DNA of 64,000 bases. Origin: Trissonchulus latispiculum (taxonomy: Eukaryota; Nematoda; Enoplea; Enoplida; Ironidae). The translations under genes were made by a program, and so were the position numbers. This document shows positions 45,820-54,669 of the stretch, piece by piece; position 1 is the stretch's first letter, and every line of letters starts with the position of its first letter. The stretch lies in the NCBI GenBank assembly GCA_030248195.1, contig JASAND010020129.1, positions 62,001 to 126,000 on the forward strand. Reading direction: 5' to 3'. The notes below the pieces were generated by a model. The model saw only the letters and a list, made by a program, of their open reading frames with translations. It searched no databases and was not told the origin of the DNA.

Positions 45820-46212
45820 TTGAAAGTTTTGCGGGTTCTGAGATTTGAGTTCTGAGGCTTGAGGTACTGGAGTTTGCGGTTGTGAGGGATTCAGGTTTGA
45901 GGTTAGAGGTTTCTTGAGGTTTGAGGTAAGAAGTTTCAGTTTTAGAGGTTATAATGTTGGCGGGATTGAGGTTTGAGGCTTTGAGGTTAGAGGCCTGGAG
46001 ATTAGAGGATCTGAGGTTGGAGGTTTTGAGGTAAGAAGCTATGAGGTAAGAAGCTCTGAGGTAAGAGGTTTTGAGGTAGGAGGGTTTGAGGTAACAGGTT
46101 TTGAGCTTAGAGGTTGAGGTAAGAGGTTGTGAGATAAGCGGATTTGAGTCACGAGGTTTAGAGAAGCGGATTTGAGGTAATAGGATTAGAGGTTATGAGG
46201 TAGGAGGTTTAA
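45820..46212. repeat. Short-unit tandem array (TTTGAGGTAAGAGG)
   Basis: About 25 imperfect units of 13-17 bp built on TTTGAGGTAAGAGG / TGAGGTTAGAGG, strongly strand-asymmetric (G+T). Confidence 0.85.
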
Positions 46213-46372
46213 GCTCTTTATTTACTCTAAGTTACTCCGACATTCTCCGACGAAGACCGCCGAAGCCGAAAGTGAACAACAACTTGTTGCACCATGTAAT
46301 ATTGTATGTATGTGTGCCATCCGCCACTCTGTGGCTTCCGGCGGAACCTCCGAAGAGGTTTGATGATTCCAT

Positions 46373-46660
46373 TCAGTCAAGGTGAATAGCCAGCACCGTC
46401 AGCTTCCTTCTTTCAGGAAAAGAGCAAACGTCAGCAACTGTTGACTTCTCGACCCATCCTTTAAAGAGAATATGGTAGCATTCATCCGTGATAAGCAAGT
46501 ACATTTTGTCATCATTCGTCCAGTTTTGGAACTTGAGCAGCATGAAATCTCTGATATCTGATGACTCCACAGTGTCACCATTGATTGCTGTAAGTTCCGC
46601 TTCCACACACCTCAAGTTTGCAGTGGATAAAATATTATCTCGTTTCGTCTGATATTCCAT
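46373..46660 (-). CDS. Polinton small unknown protein (95 aa)
   Basis: ATG at 46,660, 37 bases after the stop of the TBP-like frame, and same strand, so probably part of the same transcription unit. The sequence has MLLKFQNWTNDDKMYLLITD and no motif that I recognise. Confidence 0.5.
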   Translation of the reverse strand: MEYQTKRDNILSTANLRCVEAELTAINGDTVESSDIRDFMLLKFQNWTNDDKMYLLITDECYHILFKGWVEKSTVADVCSFPERRKLTVLAIHLD

Positions 46661-46697
46661 TGTCAGTCAGTTTCTTGTCAGATTTCGGCGCCTTTTA

Positions 46698-47214
46698 TTA
46701 CTTCTTTACGAATTCATCACATAGTTGTTGCACAGTGCAATCAGCAAGCCGTGCATGCTCTTCCGTCTTTAGTCCAGTGATGAAGTACTGGCCATTGTGA
46801 AATAGTCGTACAGTAGCTCCATTGAGTTTCCAGGTGAGCCCACTGAATAGCTCATGATCCATCATAACGTAACCGTACGGGCACAGGTATTCATAGAGCG
46901 AATCCAAGTCCACAGCTGATTTGGCCTTGTTTGAGAATACAAGGTTGCATATCCTATAATTCTCCAAGCTAGCATCCATCCTTTCAGCGAGTTTATGGGC
47001 ATTTTCTATCGCATCTGAGGTTGAGGTTGAACCAACACAGTTGAAAGATCCAATCTTGAATATCAGAAATGTGCAGCCATCATGCAGTATAGCCCCGCTG
47101 AATCGTTTAGGTTGATAGTAGACATCATCCAGCTTAGTCAGGGCAATTTCTTTTCCAAGCTTACTGCACAACGTTGACGATCGGCTTTTGCAGCACTGTC
47201 CACCAGCTTCACAC
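46698..47214 (-). CDS. TATA-binding-protein-like domain encoded by the Polinton
   Basis: The frame contains two related ~80-residue repeats in the order and spacing of the TBP saddle. Repeat 1: KLGKEIALTKL, YYQPKRFSGAILH, then FNCVGSTSTSDAIENAHKLA. Repeat 2: LENYRICNLVFS, then DHELFSGLTWKLNGATVRLF and GQYFITGLKTEEHARLA. The diagnostic points are PKRF in repeat 1, ELFxGL in repeat 2 and a V/T-G-x-K/S turn after each strand 5. TBP binds the TATA box and nucleates transcription; here it might direct the element's own promoters (inference). It is now in frame with the end of the protease, but bases 47,167-47,184 in a neighbouring frame read PIVNVV, the expected first strand of TBP. A frameshift has therefore probably fused two genes. 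Not one of the usual Polinton genes known to me. Confidence 0.75.
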
Positions 47215-47402
47215 GTTGCTCGTATCCTGTCCACAAAATTCTTTACAACCCGGTCGTTGTCACACCTTCTCAGGTATCCCACAATAGATTCAAGACCATG
47301 TCCTTGGCATCGTTTGAGTAGAAAGTAGATGCAGTATTCTCCACAAACGTTAGTATCAAAGTTCTGGAGGCAATAAGAGTTGTATTTATTAACATTGTAC
47401 TT
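47215..47402 (-). pseudogene. Adenain-like cysteine protease, C-terminal piece
   Basis: Carries SYCLQNFDTNVCGEYC, with the Gln and the nucleophile Cys of Polinton/adenovirus-type maturation proteases, and a C-terminal NDRVVKNFVDRI helix. Separated from its N-terminal piece (49,559-49,789) by the Penelope-like insertion; the reading frame is continuous across the insertion point if the insert and one copy of the duplication are ignored. Confidence 0.85.
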
Positions 47403-47404
47403 TA

Positions 47405-49192
47405 TTGTATTGTATTGTAATAATAGCTGGCATAGAATCAGTTGCAAAGGAATTACCTAGGCCTGATGGCGAAGAGCTGCGGTGGAAGGTTAAGGAAGCC
47501 CTCAGAAAAATGAAGGAACCGAAGCCTAACATCACAGCACAGCAAAGAAAGGCTCTGAAAACCTTGGCAACAGACAACAGCATCATAGTACTGCCGGCAG
47601 ATAAAGGAAATGCCACAGTGGTACTCAGTAAAACCGAGTACACCGAGAAAATGGCGCACATCATATCTGACGGATCCAAATTTGAACAACTAACTAAGGA
47701 TCCAACTCCAACTATAGAGAGACAACTACGATCAATGGTCCGAAGCAGTGATCTAAATCTGAGACTAGCGCCTCTACACACGAAGCCACCACATCTATAC
47801 GGGTTACCGAAGATCCACAAACCGGAAGTACCCATGCGCCCAATAGTCAGCTGTATTGGTTCTGCAACCCATCCACTGGCGAAGTTCCTGGTCAAGATCA
47901 TCAACCCACTCCAGGATAACATCGCCTCGAAAGTTCGGAACTCTACAGACTTGATTCAGAAACTTAAGGATGCGAACCCGTCTGGGAACTATCATCTGGT
48001 AAGCTTCGATGTAGAGAGCCTGTTCACAAGCGTACCACCAGGACCAGCCCTTGACATAATGAAGCGAAAACTGGAGAGCGACATCAGCCTCCCAGAAAGA
48101 ACAGATCTCAGCATAGACACTATAATGGAATTGACCACCTTCTGCGTGAAATCCACCTACTTCACCTTCAATTGTGAATGGTTTAAACAGACAAGCGGAC
48201 TTGCCATGGGATCCCCGCTATCGCCTGCACTGTGTAACCTCTACATGGAGAACTTCGAAACGTTAGCCATAGCCTCAGCAGCTAAGAAACCTAGCCTGTG
48301 GTTGCGCTATGTAGACGATATCCTCTGTGTATGGAAATATGGTCTGGAAGAACTGGGAAATTTCAAAGATCATCTAAACAGGCAAGACCCAGCAATCAAG
48401 CTAACAACTGAACTAGAGGATAATAACAAGTTGGCGTTCATGGATGTCGAAATAACAAAGACTAATGGAAGTATCCAGACATCAGTGTATAGGAAAAATA
48501 CGCATACAAACAGATATCTACACTACGAATCAAACCATCCGAAGTGTGTGAAATGTGGAATAATAAGATGCCTCCACAGTAGAGCTACATCCGTATGCCA
48601 AGAACAGCAGTTGAAAAGAAAAGAAGAGAGCATTCTAAGGAAAGCATTCCAACAAAACGGCTACCCTGCTAAAGTAATAAGGGAAGCAATGTCTGCTCGA
48701 AGAACCAGGCCCAGGCCAGAAGAGAAAGCAGAGAAACTTGTCCCTTACGCAGGTAGAGACACCGACAAACTGAAGAGAATATGTAGCTCCTATGGTGTAA
48801 AGCTAGTGTTCAGCAGTCGCGACACATTGAGATCACGATTGTCCAAACAGGGACCAAACGGATCCGAGGTCAAAAATTGTGTGTACGAGGTGCCTTGCAG
48901 CGACTGTAACAAAGTCTACATTGGCCAAACAAGCAGACCTCTGAGTCAAAGACTGAAAGAACACAAGAAAGCATGTGAGAAAGGTGAGGTATACAAAAGT
49001 GGAATAGCAGAACATTGCTGGTCAAATGACCACGGACCAAACTGGGCAGACGTTAAGGTGCTGGCTAAGGAAAGAAACCTAAGAAAGAGAGAAATTAAGG
49101 AGACGATAGAAATGAAAAAGCGGGGAACACGAGCTTATAGTCAACCAAGCATTGATATAAGTGACATCTGGCTATCAGAACTTGGACTCTAA
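47405..49192 (+). CDS. Penelope-like reverse transcriptase / GIY-YIG endonuclease
   Basis: About 595 codons open without a stop. RT motifs in order: LPADKGNATVV and PHLYGLPKIHK (about residues 60-130), FDVESLFTSVP (motif A, about 200), GLAMGSPLSPALCNLYME (motif B, about 265), LRYVDDILCVW (catalytic YVDD, about 300) and LAFMDVEI. A C-rich linker KCVKCGIIRC follows, then the GIY-YIG domain: VYEVPCSDCNKVYIGQTSRP with downstream Arg, His and Glu. The element copies itself by target-primed reverse transcription at nicks made by its endonuclease. The frame is intact, so the insertion is young; the first residues come from the junction and there is no good ATG, so this copy is probably not expressed as such. 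Confidence 0.95.
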   Translation: MYCIVIIAGIESVAKELPRPDGEELRWKVKEALRKMKEPKPNITAQQRKALKTLATDNSIIVLPADKGNATVVLSKTEYTEKMAHIISDGSKFEQLTKDPTPTIERQLRSMVRSSDLNLRLAPLHTKPPHLYGLPKIHKPEVPMRPIVSCIGSATHPLAKFLVKIINPLQDNIASKVRNSTDLIQKLKDANPSGNYHLVSFDVESLFTSVPPGPALDIMKRKLESDISLPERTDLSIDTIMELTTFCVKSTYFTFNCEWFKQTSGLAMGSPLSPALCNLYMENFETLAIASAAKKPSLWLRYVDDILCVWKYGLEELGNFKDHLNRQDPAIKLTTELEDNNKLAFMDVEITKTNGSIQTSVYRKNTHTNRYLHYESNHPKCVKCGIIRCLHSRATSVCQEQQLKRKEESILRKAFQQNGYPAKVIREAMSARRTRPRPEEKAEKLVPYAGRDTDKLKRICSSYGVKLVFSSRDTLRSRLSKQGPNGSEVKNCVYEVPCSDCNKVYIGQTSRPLSQRLKEHKKACEKGEVYKSGIAEHCWSNDHGPNWADVKVLAKERNLRKREIKETIEMKKRGTRAYSQPSIDISDIWLSELGL

Positions 49193-49334
49193 CGTAGGCG
49201 GCAACATCAAAGGAAAGTCTAATACACAGCCTTAGTGTACACACAATACAAGTACATTGTAACAGTGTACACACTAGTGCAAATGAAACTGGGGGAATAC
49301 AATAAGTATAAGTTCCAAGTAAGTAAAATTGTCC

Positions 49335-49402
49335 CCTGGGTAGTATAGTGGTAATGTTACACAGGAGTGGCGCGTACGGTCACGGATCAAATCCCGGACC
49401 AC
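49335..49402 (+). other. tRNA-like segment in the Penelope 3' region
   Basis: GGGTAGTATAGTGGTAATG (A-box type) and CGGATCAAATCCCGG (B-box arm, pairs well). Same strand as the ORF. Confidence 0.5.
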
Positions 49403-49436
49403 CTCTTATCCCAACAGCCCTCTTAAGGGCTACCAG

Positions 49437-49475
49437 CCTGAAGACGCCCATAGGTAAAGATGGGCGAAACGTCGC
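49437..49475 (+). ncRNA. Hammerhead-ribozyme-like core of the Penelope element
   Basis: CTGAAGA, a stem GCCCAT/ATGGGC closed by an eight-base loop, then GAAAC and GTC. This matches the CUGANGA ... GAAA core order of the hammerhead motifs known in Penelope-like elements. One extra C lies between the first core strand and the stem, so activity is uncertain. Confidence 0.45.
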
Positions 49476-49558
49476 GACCCAAAATTTAACAGCCGTGGCA
49501 AGAAAAGGCCAATCATCTACTCTTAGTCATGAAACGCCACGAAGAACATATAGATCAG

Positions 49559-49789
49559 AACATTGTACTTGCCAAATTCAGCAATGGGAGGCAGTCCATA
49601 ACTGTCAAAGTATTCTATATTGTTACCAACATAGAGGGCGACCCAGTGTTGGCCAGGTTGATCTGCGGGGTCGGTGTTGGCAATAAAGCAGGCAGGTCTT
49701 GACTTGATGTTTGGTAGACAATCACTGGCAAATACCCCAATGAAGTCTTTACATCGTTTCATTGTCTCTGTAATCTCTTTAGTATTCAT
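49559..49789 (-). pseudogene. Adenain-like cysteine protease, N-terminal piece
   Basis: Starts MNTKEITETMKRC at the ATGA shared with the capsid gene stop. Contains GQHWVALYV (catalytic His) and IEYFDSYGLPP (acidic triad residue). Proteases of this kind cut capsid precursors during virion maturation. Broken by the Penelope-like element at FGKYN. Confidence 0.85.
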
Positions 49790-51122
49790 ATTGCGTAGTC
49801 AAAGAATGGTGTTCTGTTGGCATCAATGGCAATCAAGTTATCACATTCTCCATATATGATTATGACGATGCCTTGAGGGAAATCCGCAGCAGGTAAAGGC
49901 TCCTTCAGATTCATGCAGAGGCTCAAGTCGCCTTCTCTAATCAATTCCATAGCTCCAGTATCCACGTTATCGGCAGTTAGACTAAAGGTGAACATGGTGA
50001 ATCCTTTAATGAAGTTGTTGTAGGATATATCCATGCCTCTGTCCAAGTTGGCATGTCGCAGTTTTCGTAGAGGTACATGTATGGAAAACTGTACTGATAA
50101 GTTTTCCAGTCCATCTTCAAGGGATGCTTGGGCACATATTCGTCTCCACATTTAAGGGCAATTTCTGTGACATTGCAGTGTTCAAACTTGAAAGGGTTCT
50201 TTGTGAAAGATCCGTTGAATGCTTCAGCATCTACAAGGCTTATGACCACTCTTCGTGGTAATTGGCCACTATAAATTGAGTTTTCTATTATATGCTGAGA
50301 TCCTGCAGCTATATGTCTTGTAGCCATTTTAATCCTCCGAATAGGATACTTTGCCGTATTTGGCGTCTGCAAGATTTGTTCGATTGCTAGGGAAAGGGAC
50401 TCTTGTGGCTTTACTTTCCAGACGTACCATCTAATATCGTCTACTAATATCTTGTACTTTGTACCGTTACTGATGAGACAGAAATTATAACTGTTTCTGT
50501 GTAATTCCAGTGCTAGCTCACAATCGCTCAGCAAGTATCTTTCCTGCTTGAACAAGTCACAATGCAGTGGAGCCAGTAGTTCAACCGCGTTGTTATCTAG
50601 AAATGGCTTGGCTCTTTTTCCGGCCGCTTTCGAGGCTAATTCGAAATTGTCATCCTCGTAAAATAAGCTTAGTTGTTGATGAAAGTTTTTGGCGTCCCAT
50701 CCGTAGTTTAGCAATGTCTCCAAGTATGCTTGGTATGCATAAAGTGGGCCAGAGTTGTAAATTTCCTTGTCGCTGAGTTTAACTATAAGGCGCTCAAATA
50801 GGGTTTTCCCAATCAAATTGATTGGAGTAACGGGAAAGTCATCCGCGTCTACAGTTCCATCAGCTGCTGCCGTCTGAGTCACAGCTGCGCCAGCATCCGA
50901 TACCACTCTGAGTTTAATGTAAAAGTAGTTTTTGTTAAGATCTAACATGTACGCGTCCCTTGGGACGAATATCCTGTATGAACCAGAATTGGTTACAGGG
51001 TTTTGAGGGTATTATTCTGACCAGTATCCTTTCTCAACAGCCACCTGAGTGGGTGGGAGTGAGAATAAGTCCAGCTCACTCTTGAAATCGGGAACAGAAT
51101 TTGCGTCAAGTCGCTTAGTCAT
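49786..51122 (-). pseudogene. Polinton major capsid protein (double jelly-roll), broken
   Basis: Starts MTKRLDANSVPDF with ELDLFSLPPTQVAVEKGYW, the typical N-terminus. An in-frame TAA lies at 51,012-51,014. The frame then runs on with MLDLNKNYFYIK and a glycine/asparagine-rich first jelly-roll. Near 50,050 the frame shifts by one; the other frame continues NLDRGMDISYNNFIKG to the end, DYAI. Length without the breaks would be about 445 aa. Its ATG overlaps the upstream gene by 8 bases and its stop overlaps the protease ATG (ATGA). Confidence 0.88.
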
Positions 51123-51528
51123 CGTATAAAATGTCTCTTTTTCGACGGTTAGCTTTGCTTCTTCCTATTGTTTTTATGTTATTGGCGCGCTTTCTTGATC
51201 CGAGGCCTTTTCCTTCCTGTAAGTCCTTACCCGTGGTTTCCAAGACTCTTCCGACGGCTTGTTTTGAGTGTCGTTTAAACGACGTCCCAATGTCTTCGCC
51301 TCTATTCAAGTAGTCTCTCGCGACCTCTGAGCCTGTCCGTAGTGCTTCTTTGCCTACTTCAGCACCAATTTTTCGTAGTGTCGGCCATATAGCTCTGAAG
51401 ATGCCACCAAGTACTTTCCCGAATCCACCACCACGCTGATATGGCACACCTTTGTAAAATGCCCCACCTGTTTGAAGCAAACTATGCTCCCAGGTTTTCA
51501 CGCTTTCGGGATAATATGGAGTTCTCAT
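51115..51528 (-). CDS. Polinton glycine-rich minor virion protein
   Basis: 137 aa. The N-terminus MRTPYYPESVKTWEHSLLQT leads to a G-rich hydrophobic segment (PYQRGGGFGKVLGGIFRAI) and a basic tail with GKEALRTGSEVARDYLNRGE. The layout resembles the small adenovirus-core/pVI-like proteins of Polintons, which are cut by the protease and help membrane or DNA contacts (family knowledge). ATGA overlap with penton. Confidence 0.65.
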   Translation of the reverse strand: MRTPYYPESVKTWEHSLLQTGGAFYKGVPYQRGGGFGKVLGGIFRAIWPTLRKIGAEVGKEALRTGSEVARDYLNRGEDIGTSFKRHSKQAVGRVLETTGKDLQEGKGLGSRKRANNIKTIGRSKANRRKRDILYDD

Positions 51529-52361
51529 AATTGCTGTCTTCTAAAGTGCAGTTTTGCAAACACTCTTCCGTAATTGAATGCAATGTGTCTAGCATTATCG
51601 TCGTTTATATTGATTTCGATTGTGTCAAACTCCTTTTTGAGTACTGGAACGTAGTGTGGGTTGTTGTATATCTTATCTATAATGTCTCCGTGTTCACCTT
51701 CAACGTGAACGACTCTCAGAATTGGTGCAGTTATATTTCCGACGATTTGAGGTGCTACAATGTCACAGTAGACGTACATGGAATAGAATCCAGCCCTCAT
51801 ATCGGGTTCCCCAGTTGCAATAATTTTGTGTTTTGTAACGACGCTTGACGTGAGAGAATCCCAGTCGTCAATATCTTCTCTTTCCTCAGTAGGCGGCTGA
51901 GAATCTAGCAGTCTTTCATTGAAACCCAGCATATACGCCAACTTTTCGCTAAACTTGAAACTGAAAAAGTTTGGGTGCTCAAGATTGTCTGGGTTTTCAA
52001 ACACTTTAAACACTACACGATATAGGTCCTTGTCAAAGTAGAACTTGCACTCAGCCACTTCACCGGTCTCATTTTTCATATACTGAATGCTCTTGTTTAT
52101 ACCTTCGCATAAATCTTCCACTGTTGCGTAATGTCTTGCAGGAAGAGCTTTAGCCTTTGAGCTGTCATCAGAGAAATGAATACTCGCTATAGCGTCAACT
52201 TTTCTGCCTAGATTAGCCCATGTCACGAGATAAATAAATTCAACAAGAGCAACTTCCCATTGGCCGTCGAGATCTATACGGTGTGGAAGCTTTACACTAA
52301 AACTGCTTAAAGTGTTAAAGTTCTTTGTATTGCTAGGTAGATGAAGGTAAAAATCCGTCAT
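51525..52361 (-). CDS. Polinton penton (minor capsid, single jelly-roll) protein
   Basis: 278 aa, intact. It begins MTDFYLHLPSNTKNFNTLSS, with PHRIDLDGQWEVALVEFIY, a signature of Polinton pentons, and ends IAFNYGRVFAKLHFRRQQL. It would occupy capsid vertices. The start at 52,361 lies 10 bases after the integrase stop. Confidence 0.82.
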   Translation of the reverse strand: MTDFYLHLPSNTKNFNTLSSFSVKLPHRIDLDGQWEVALVEFIYLVTWANLGRKVDAIASIHFSDDSSKAKALPARHYATVEDLCEGINKSIQYMKNETGEVAECKFYFDKDLYRVVFKVFENPDNLEHPNFFSFKFSEKLAYMLGFNERLLDSQPPTEEREDIDDWDSLTSSVVTKHKIIATGEPDMRAGFYSMYVYCDIVAPQIVGNITAPILRVVHVEGEHGDIIDKIYNNPHYVPVLKKEFDTIEININDDNARHIAFNYGRVFAKLHFRRQQL

Positions 52362-52371
52362 TTTCGTTAAT

Positions 52372-53433
52372 TCAGCTGTTGAATTTGCCAGGGTATCCTA
52401 ACCACTTGACCAGATATTGCTTATGTTTGCCTCTTGCTCTAGTTTTTATGATCTTTTCTATCCAATACGTCTCTGGTTCAGTTATTGCCTGAAGCTCCTC
52501 CTCACAGAAACCGCCCTCAATTGGTTCCCCTTGCATGTCACTTAGTTTGTACATTGGAGGTTGGCCTGGAGATGGTTTGGTAATTTTAAACAGTTCTTCT
52601 GACCAATTTGGGAGATATCCCTTTTCAAAAATGCCTTTTGATCGGCTAATTCTCACAATATCTCCTTCACTAAATGTCGGGGCCTTAAATGGTACTATTT
52701 CACCATATAGGTTCTTGAAGACCTTATACTGGTTTTGTGGATCCGAGGCCATATTTAGACTCATTTTAATGCTTCGGTGTTTGGAATCGTTATATCCAGC
52801 TACCAGTTGAGGTAGCACATCTATGAATCTATAGCTTCTATTTTCGGTAAAGTACATCTATGTATCTATAGCTTCTGTTTTTTTAAAGTACTTGAATAGT
52901 TTTGTCTTTATGGTTCTGTTAAACCTCTCAAAAAGACTACACTTAATATCGGGATTGTTGCATGTGCAAAAGTGAATGTCGTTTTCCTTCAGCAGTTTCT
53001 GAAAGGTGCTATTGAGAAATTCCTTTCCCTTGTCTGATTATAGAGCTTTAGGTAGTCGCCCGCTGTCCAAAATGGATTTAAAGGCATTGGCTACTTCTGT
53101 ACCTGCTTTTGATTTGACTGGAGCAACCCAGGCGTACTTGGAGAACACGTCAACACAAGTAAGTAGATACTTGTACCCATTGTTGTCATCTGCTACTCTG
53201 ACCATGTCGGCCAAATCGACCTGCCAAAGCTTATCTATTCCAGCAACTTCATAGCGCCTTCTTCTATAGTTTCGCTTGATGGGTTTGTGCATAGTATAGG
53301 TATACTGCTTCTTGAGATAGTCTCGCACATTTTGGGCAGTAGCACCGGCAGCTTTACTCAGCAGTGCCTGATGACCTGTGAAAGCAGTGTTTTTGCTAGG
53401 GTTATAATATAGTTCATCTAAGATCGCTTCCAT
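52372..53433 (-). pseudogene. Polinton retroviral-type integrase with chromodomain, broken
   Basis: DDE catalytic core: WQVDLADM, then SDKGKEF, then LFERFNRT. The C-terminus has a chromodomain, YWIEKIIKTRARGKHKQYLV followed by KWLGYPGKFNS, expected to guide insertion to chromatin marks. Breaks: TAA at 53,038-53,040 just before SDKG (could be CAA changed to TAA); a ~37-bp tandem duplication at about 52,815-52,890 that shifts frame into a TAG; and TGA where the conserved Trp after KFNS is expected. 16-bp overlap with the upstream gene. Confidence 0.9.
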
Positions 53434-53987
53434 TTTAAACGTTTTAGAGCAGTGGATATATTAGATCCGCGTCCAATTTGCTTTTTATGCTTTCGAATAT
53501 CAGCCCATCGGGCTGAGTTACCTATAAATTTGCGGGGTACATTGCTATCTCGTGGAGCTTCTACAAATAAATCGTCGCCAGATTGAGACGTTTTTGTCTT
53601 CCGTTTCCTAACAAAGTCATTAATAAGATCAAATATCCGTGAGTCAGGGGTAATTTGTCCTTTATACTCAATTTCTCCCCTATCGTTTACTCTAAAACCC
53701 TTAATGCCTTGCAAATGTTGGATAAGCATTCTACCTTTCGTTTGAACTGCTGGTGGAAGGTTATCCACAATAATGCTGTCAGTCTGGGGAGATGACTCCC
53801 TTTTAACAGTCATTGTCGTTTTTGGCTTTTCTTTAATCAGCCGGTTCCGGTAGTTTTGCTGGCGGTATAGGGCAAGTTTCACATCTGAGGGTACTTTCTG
53901 CTCCAGCGCTTCCTTGATTTGCTGGGCTGCAACTTCACCATGCTGCTCAAAGTAATCTGGTCTAACCAGTACTGAATATTCCATCAT
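53418..53987 (-). CDS. Polinton conserved protein, ~189 aa
   Basis: Starts MMEYSVLVRPDYFEQ (ATGA overlap with the gene before). It has a coiled/charged middle (KESSPQ-type linker, GFRVNDRGEIEYKGQ) and a basic tail DIRKHKKQIGRGSN. A protein of this layout occurs next to Polinton integrases and capsid genes; role unknown, possibly virion-associated. Confidence 0.6.
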   Translation of the reverse strand: MMEYSVLVRPDYFEQHGEVAAQQIKEALEQKVPSDVKLALYRQQNYRNRLIKEKPKTTMTVKRESSPQTDSIIVDNLPPAVQTKGRMLIQHLQGIKGFRVNDRGEIEYKGQITPDSRIFDLINDFVRKRKTKTSQSGDDLFVEAPRDSNVPRKFIGNSARWADIRKHKKQIGRGSNISTALKRLKWKRS

Positions 53988-54322
53988 CTTCTGAGTATCA
54001 GATCGCTGAGTAATCCACCAACAACGCCAATGGGAGGGGCCAAAACTGCAGGCAAGAATCCTCCGTGTTGAACAATCTCCTTTCGTTTGCTGGCCAAAGT
54101 CTTCTTTGCGCGAATTCTTCTGAGAACGTTGATATGTTTTCTCAGACGATGCTTTTCTTCGTCGCTAAGCGGTACGTTACCCGCTAGTACGTTTTCCACA
54201 CAGTCACAAATGACTCCGATGAGCTGATTGTCTGCTGTTTTGAGTATAGCTTTACGTTGTTTTGGGTTATACTTGCATAGAACACTCAAATTGTCTGCGT
54301 TCTTTTCAAATCGTTGAGCCAT
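53984..54322 (-). CDS. Polinton conserved small protein with hydrophobic tail
   Basis: 112 aa. An NPKQRKAILKTADNQLI helix, then CDCVENVLAGNVPLSDEEKH, a basic helix and a C-terminal GGFLPAVLAPPIGVVGGLL hydrophobic stretch. I have the impression of a recurring Polinton-neighbourhood family; function unknown. Confidence 0.6.
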   Translation of the reverse strand: MAQRFEKNADNLSVLCKYNPKQRKAILKTADNQLIGVICDCVENVLAGNVPLSDEEKHRLRKHINVLRRIRAKKTLASKRKEIVQHGGFLPAVLAPPIGVVGGLLSDLILRR

Positions 54323-54396
54323 ATCGCTGATGATACATTAATCGGGAATAGCTTTTATGTCTTTCTTACGGTTAATATCGTTTACATCGCATGTAT

Positions 54397-54669
54397 TTAT
54401 GTCTTCTTTAGTGTATACACCCCATTAAGTTCATCTGGAAATATGTTTGTTCGCAGTCGAAATTCTTCTGGCGTTGCTTGATCCAGATCAATCAGCAGGT
54501 ATCCATGAGGCTTGCTTGTGGCATGATTGAAGGCTTGCATGAAGCCGTCTACTTGACCAGGGTACATTTGCTTGGTGAGATTCAGTGGAGTTAGCTTGTC
54601 GGCAGGATTCTTCATTAGTACAATGTACTGAGCATTTACCCTGCTTGTCCTTCTTGCAAAGAATATGTC
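54397..54669 (-). pseudogene. Polinton packaging ATPase (FtsK/HerA, A32-like), C-terminal fragment
   Basis: Reads FFARRTSRVNAQYIVLMKNP, then LTKQMYPGQVDGFMQAF and GYLLIDLDQATPEEFRLRTN, the usual end of the A32-type ATPase that pumps DNA into capsids. An in-frame TAA stands at the very edge (54,670-54,672), and the Walker A and B regions are absent: the Polinton is cut here by T-rich sequence of another element. Confidence 0.8.

Larger units (their letters stand above)
47403..49558 (+). mobile_element. Penelope-like retroelement, 5' truncated
   Basis: Contains one long ORF (below), a 3' region with a tRNA-like segment and a hammerhead-like core. Flanked by AACATTGTACTT at 47,391-47,402 and 49,559-49,570, a 12-bp direct duplication of target sequence. 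The ORF lacks the usual N-terminal region, so the copy is truncated at the 5' side. Only about 2.16 kb. Confidence 0.92.
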
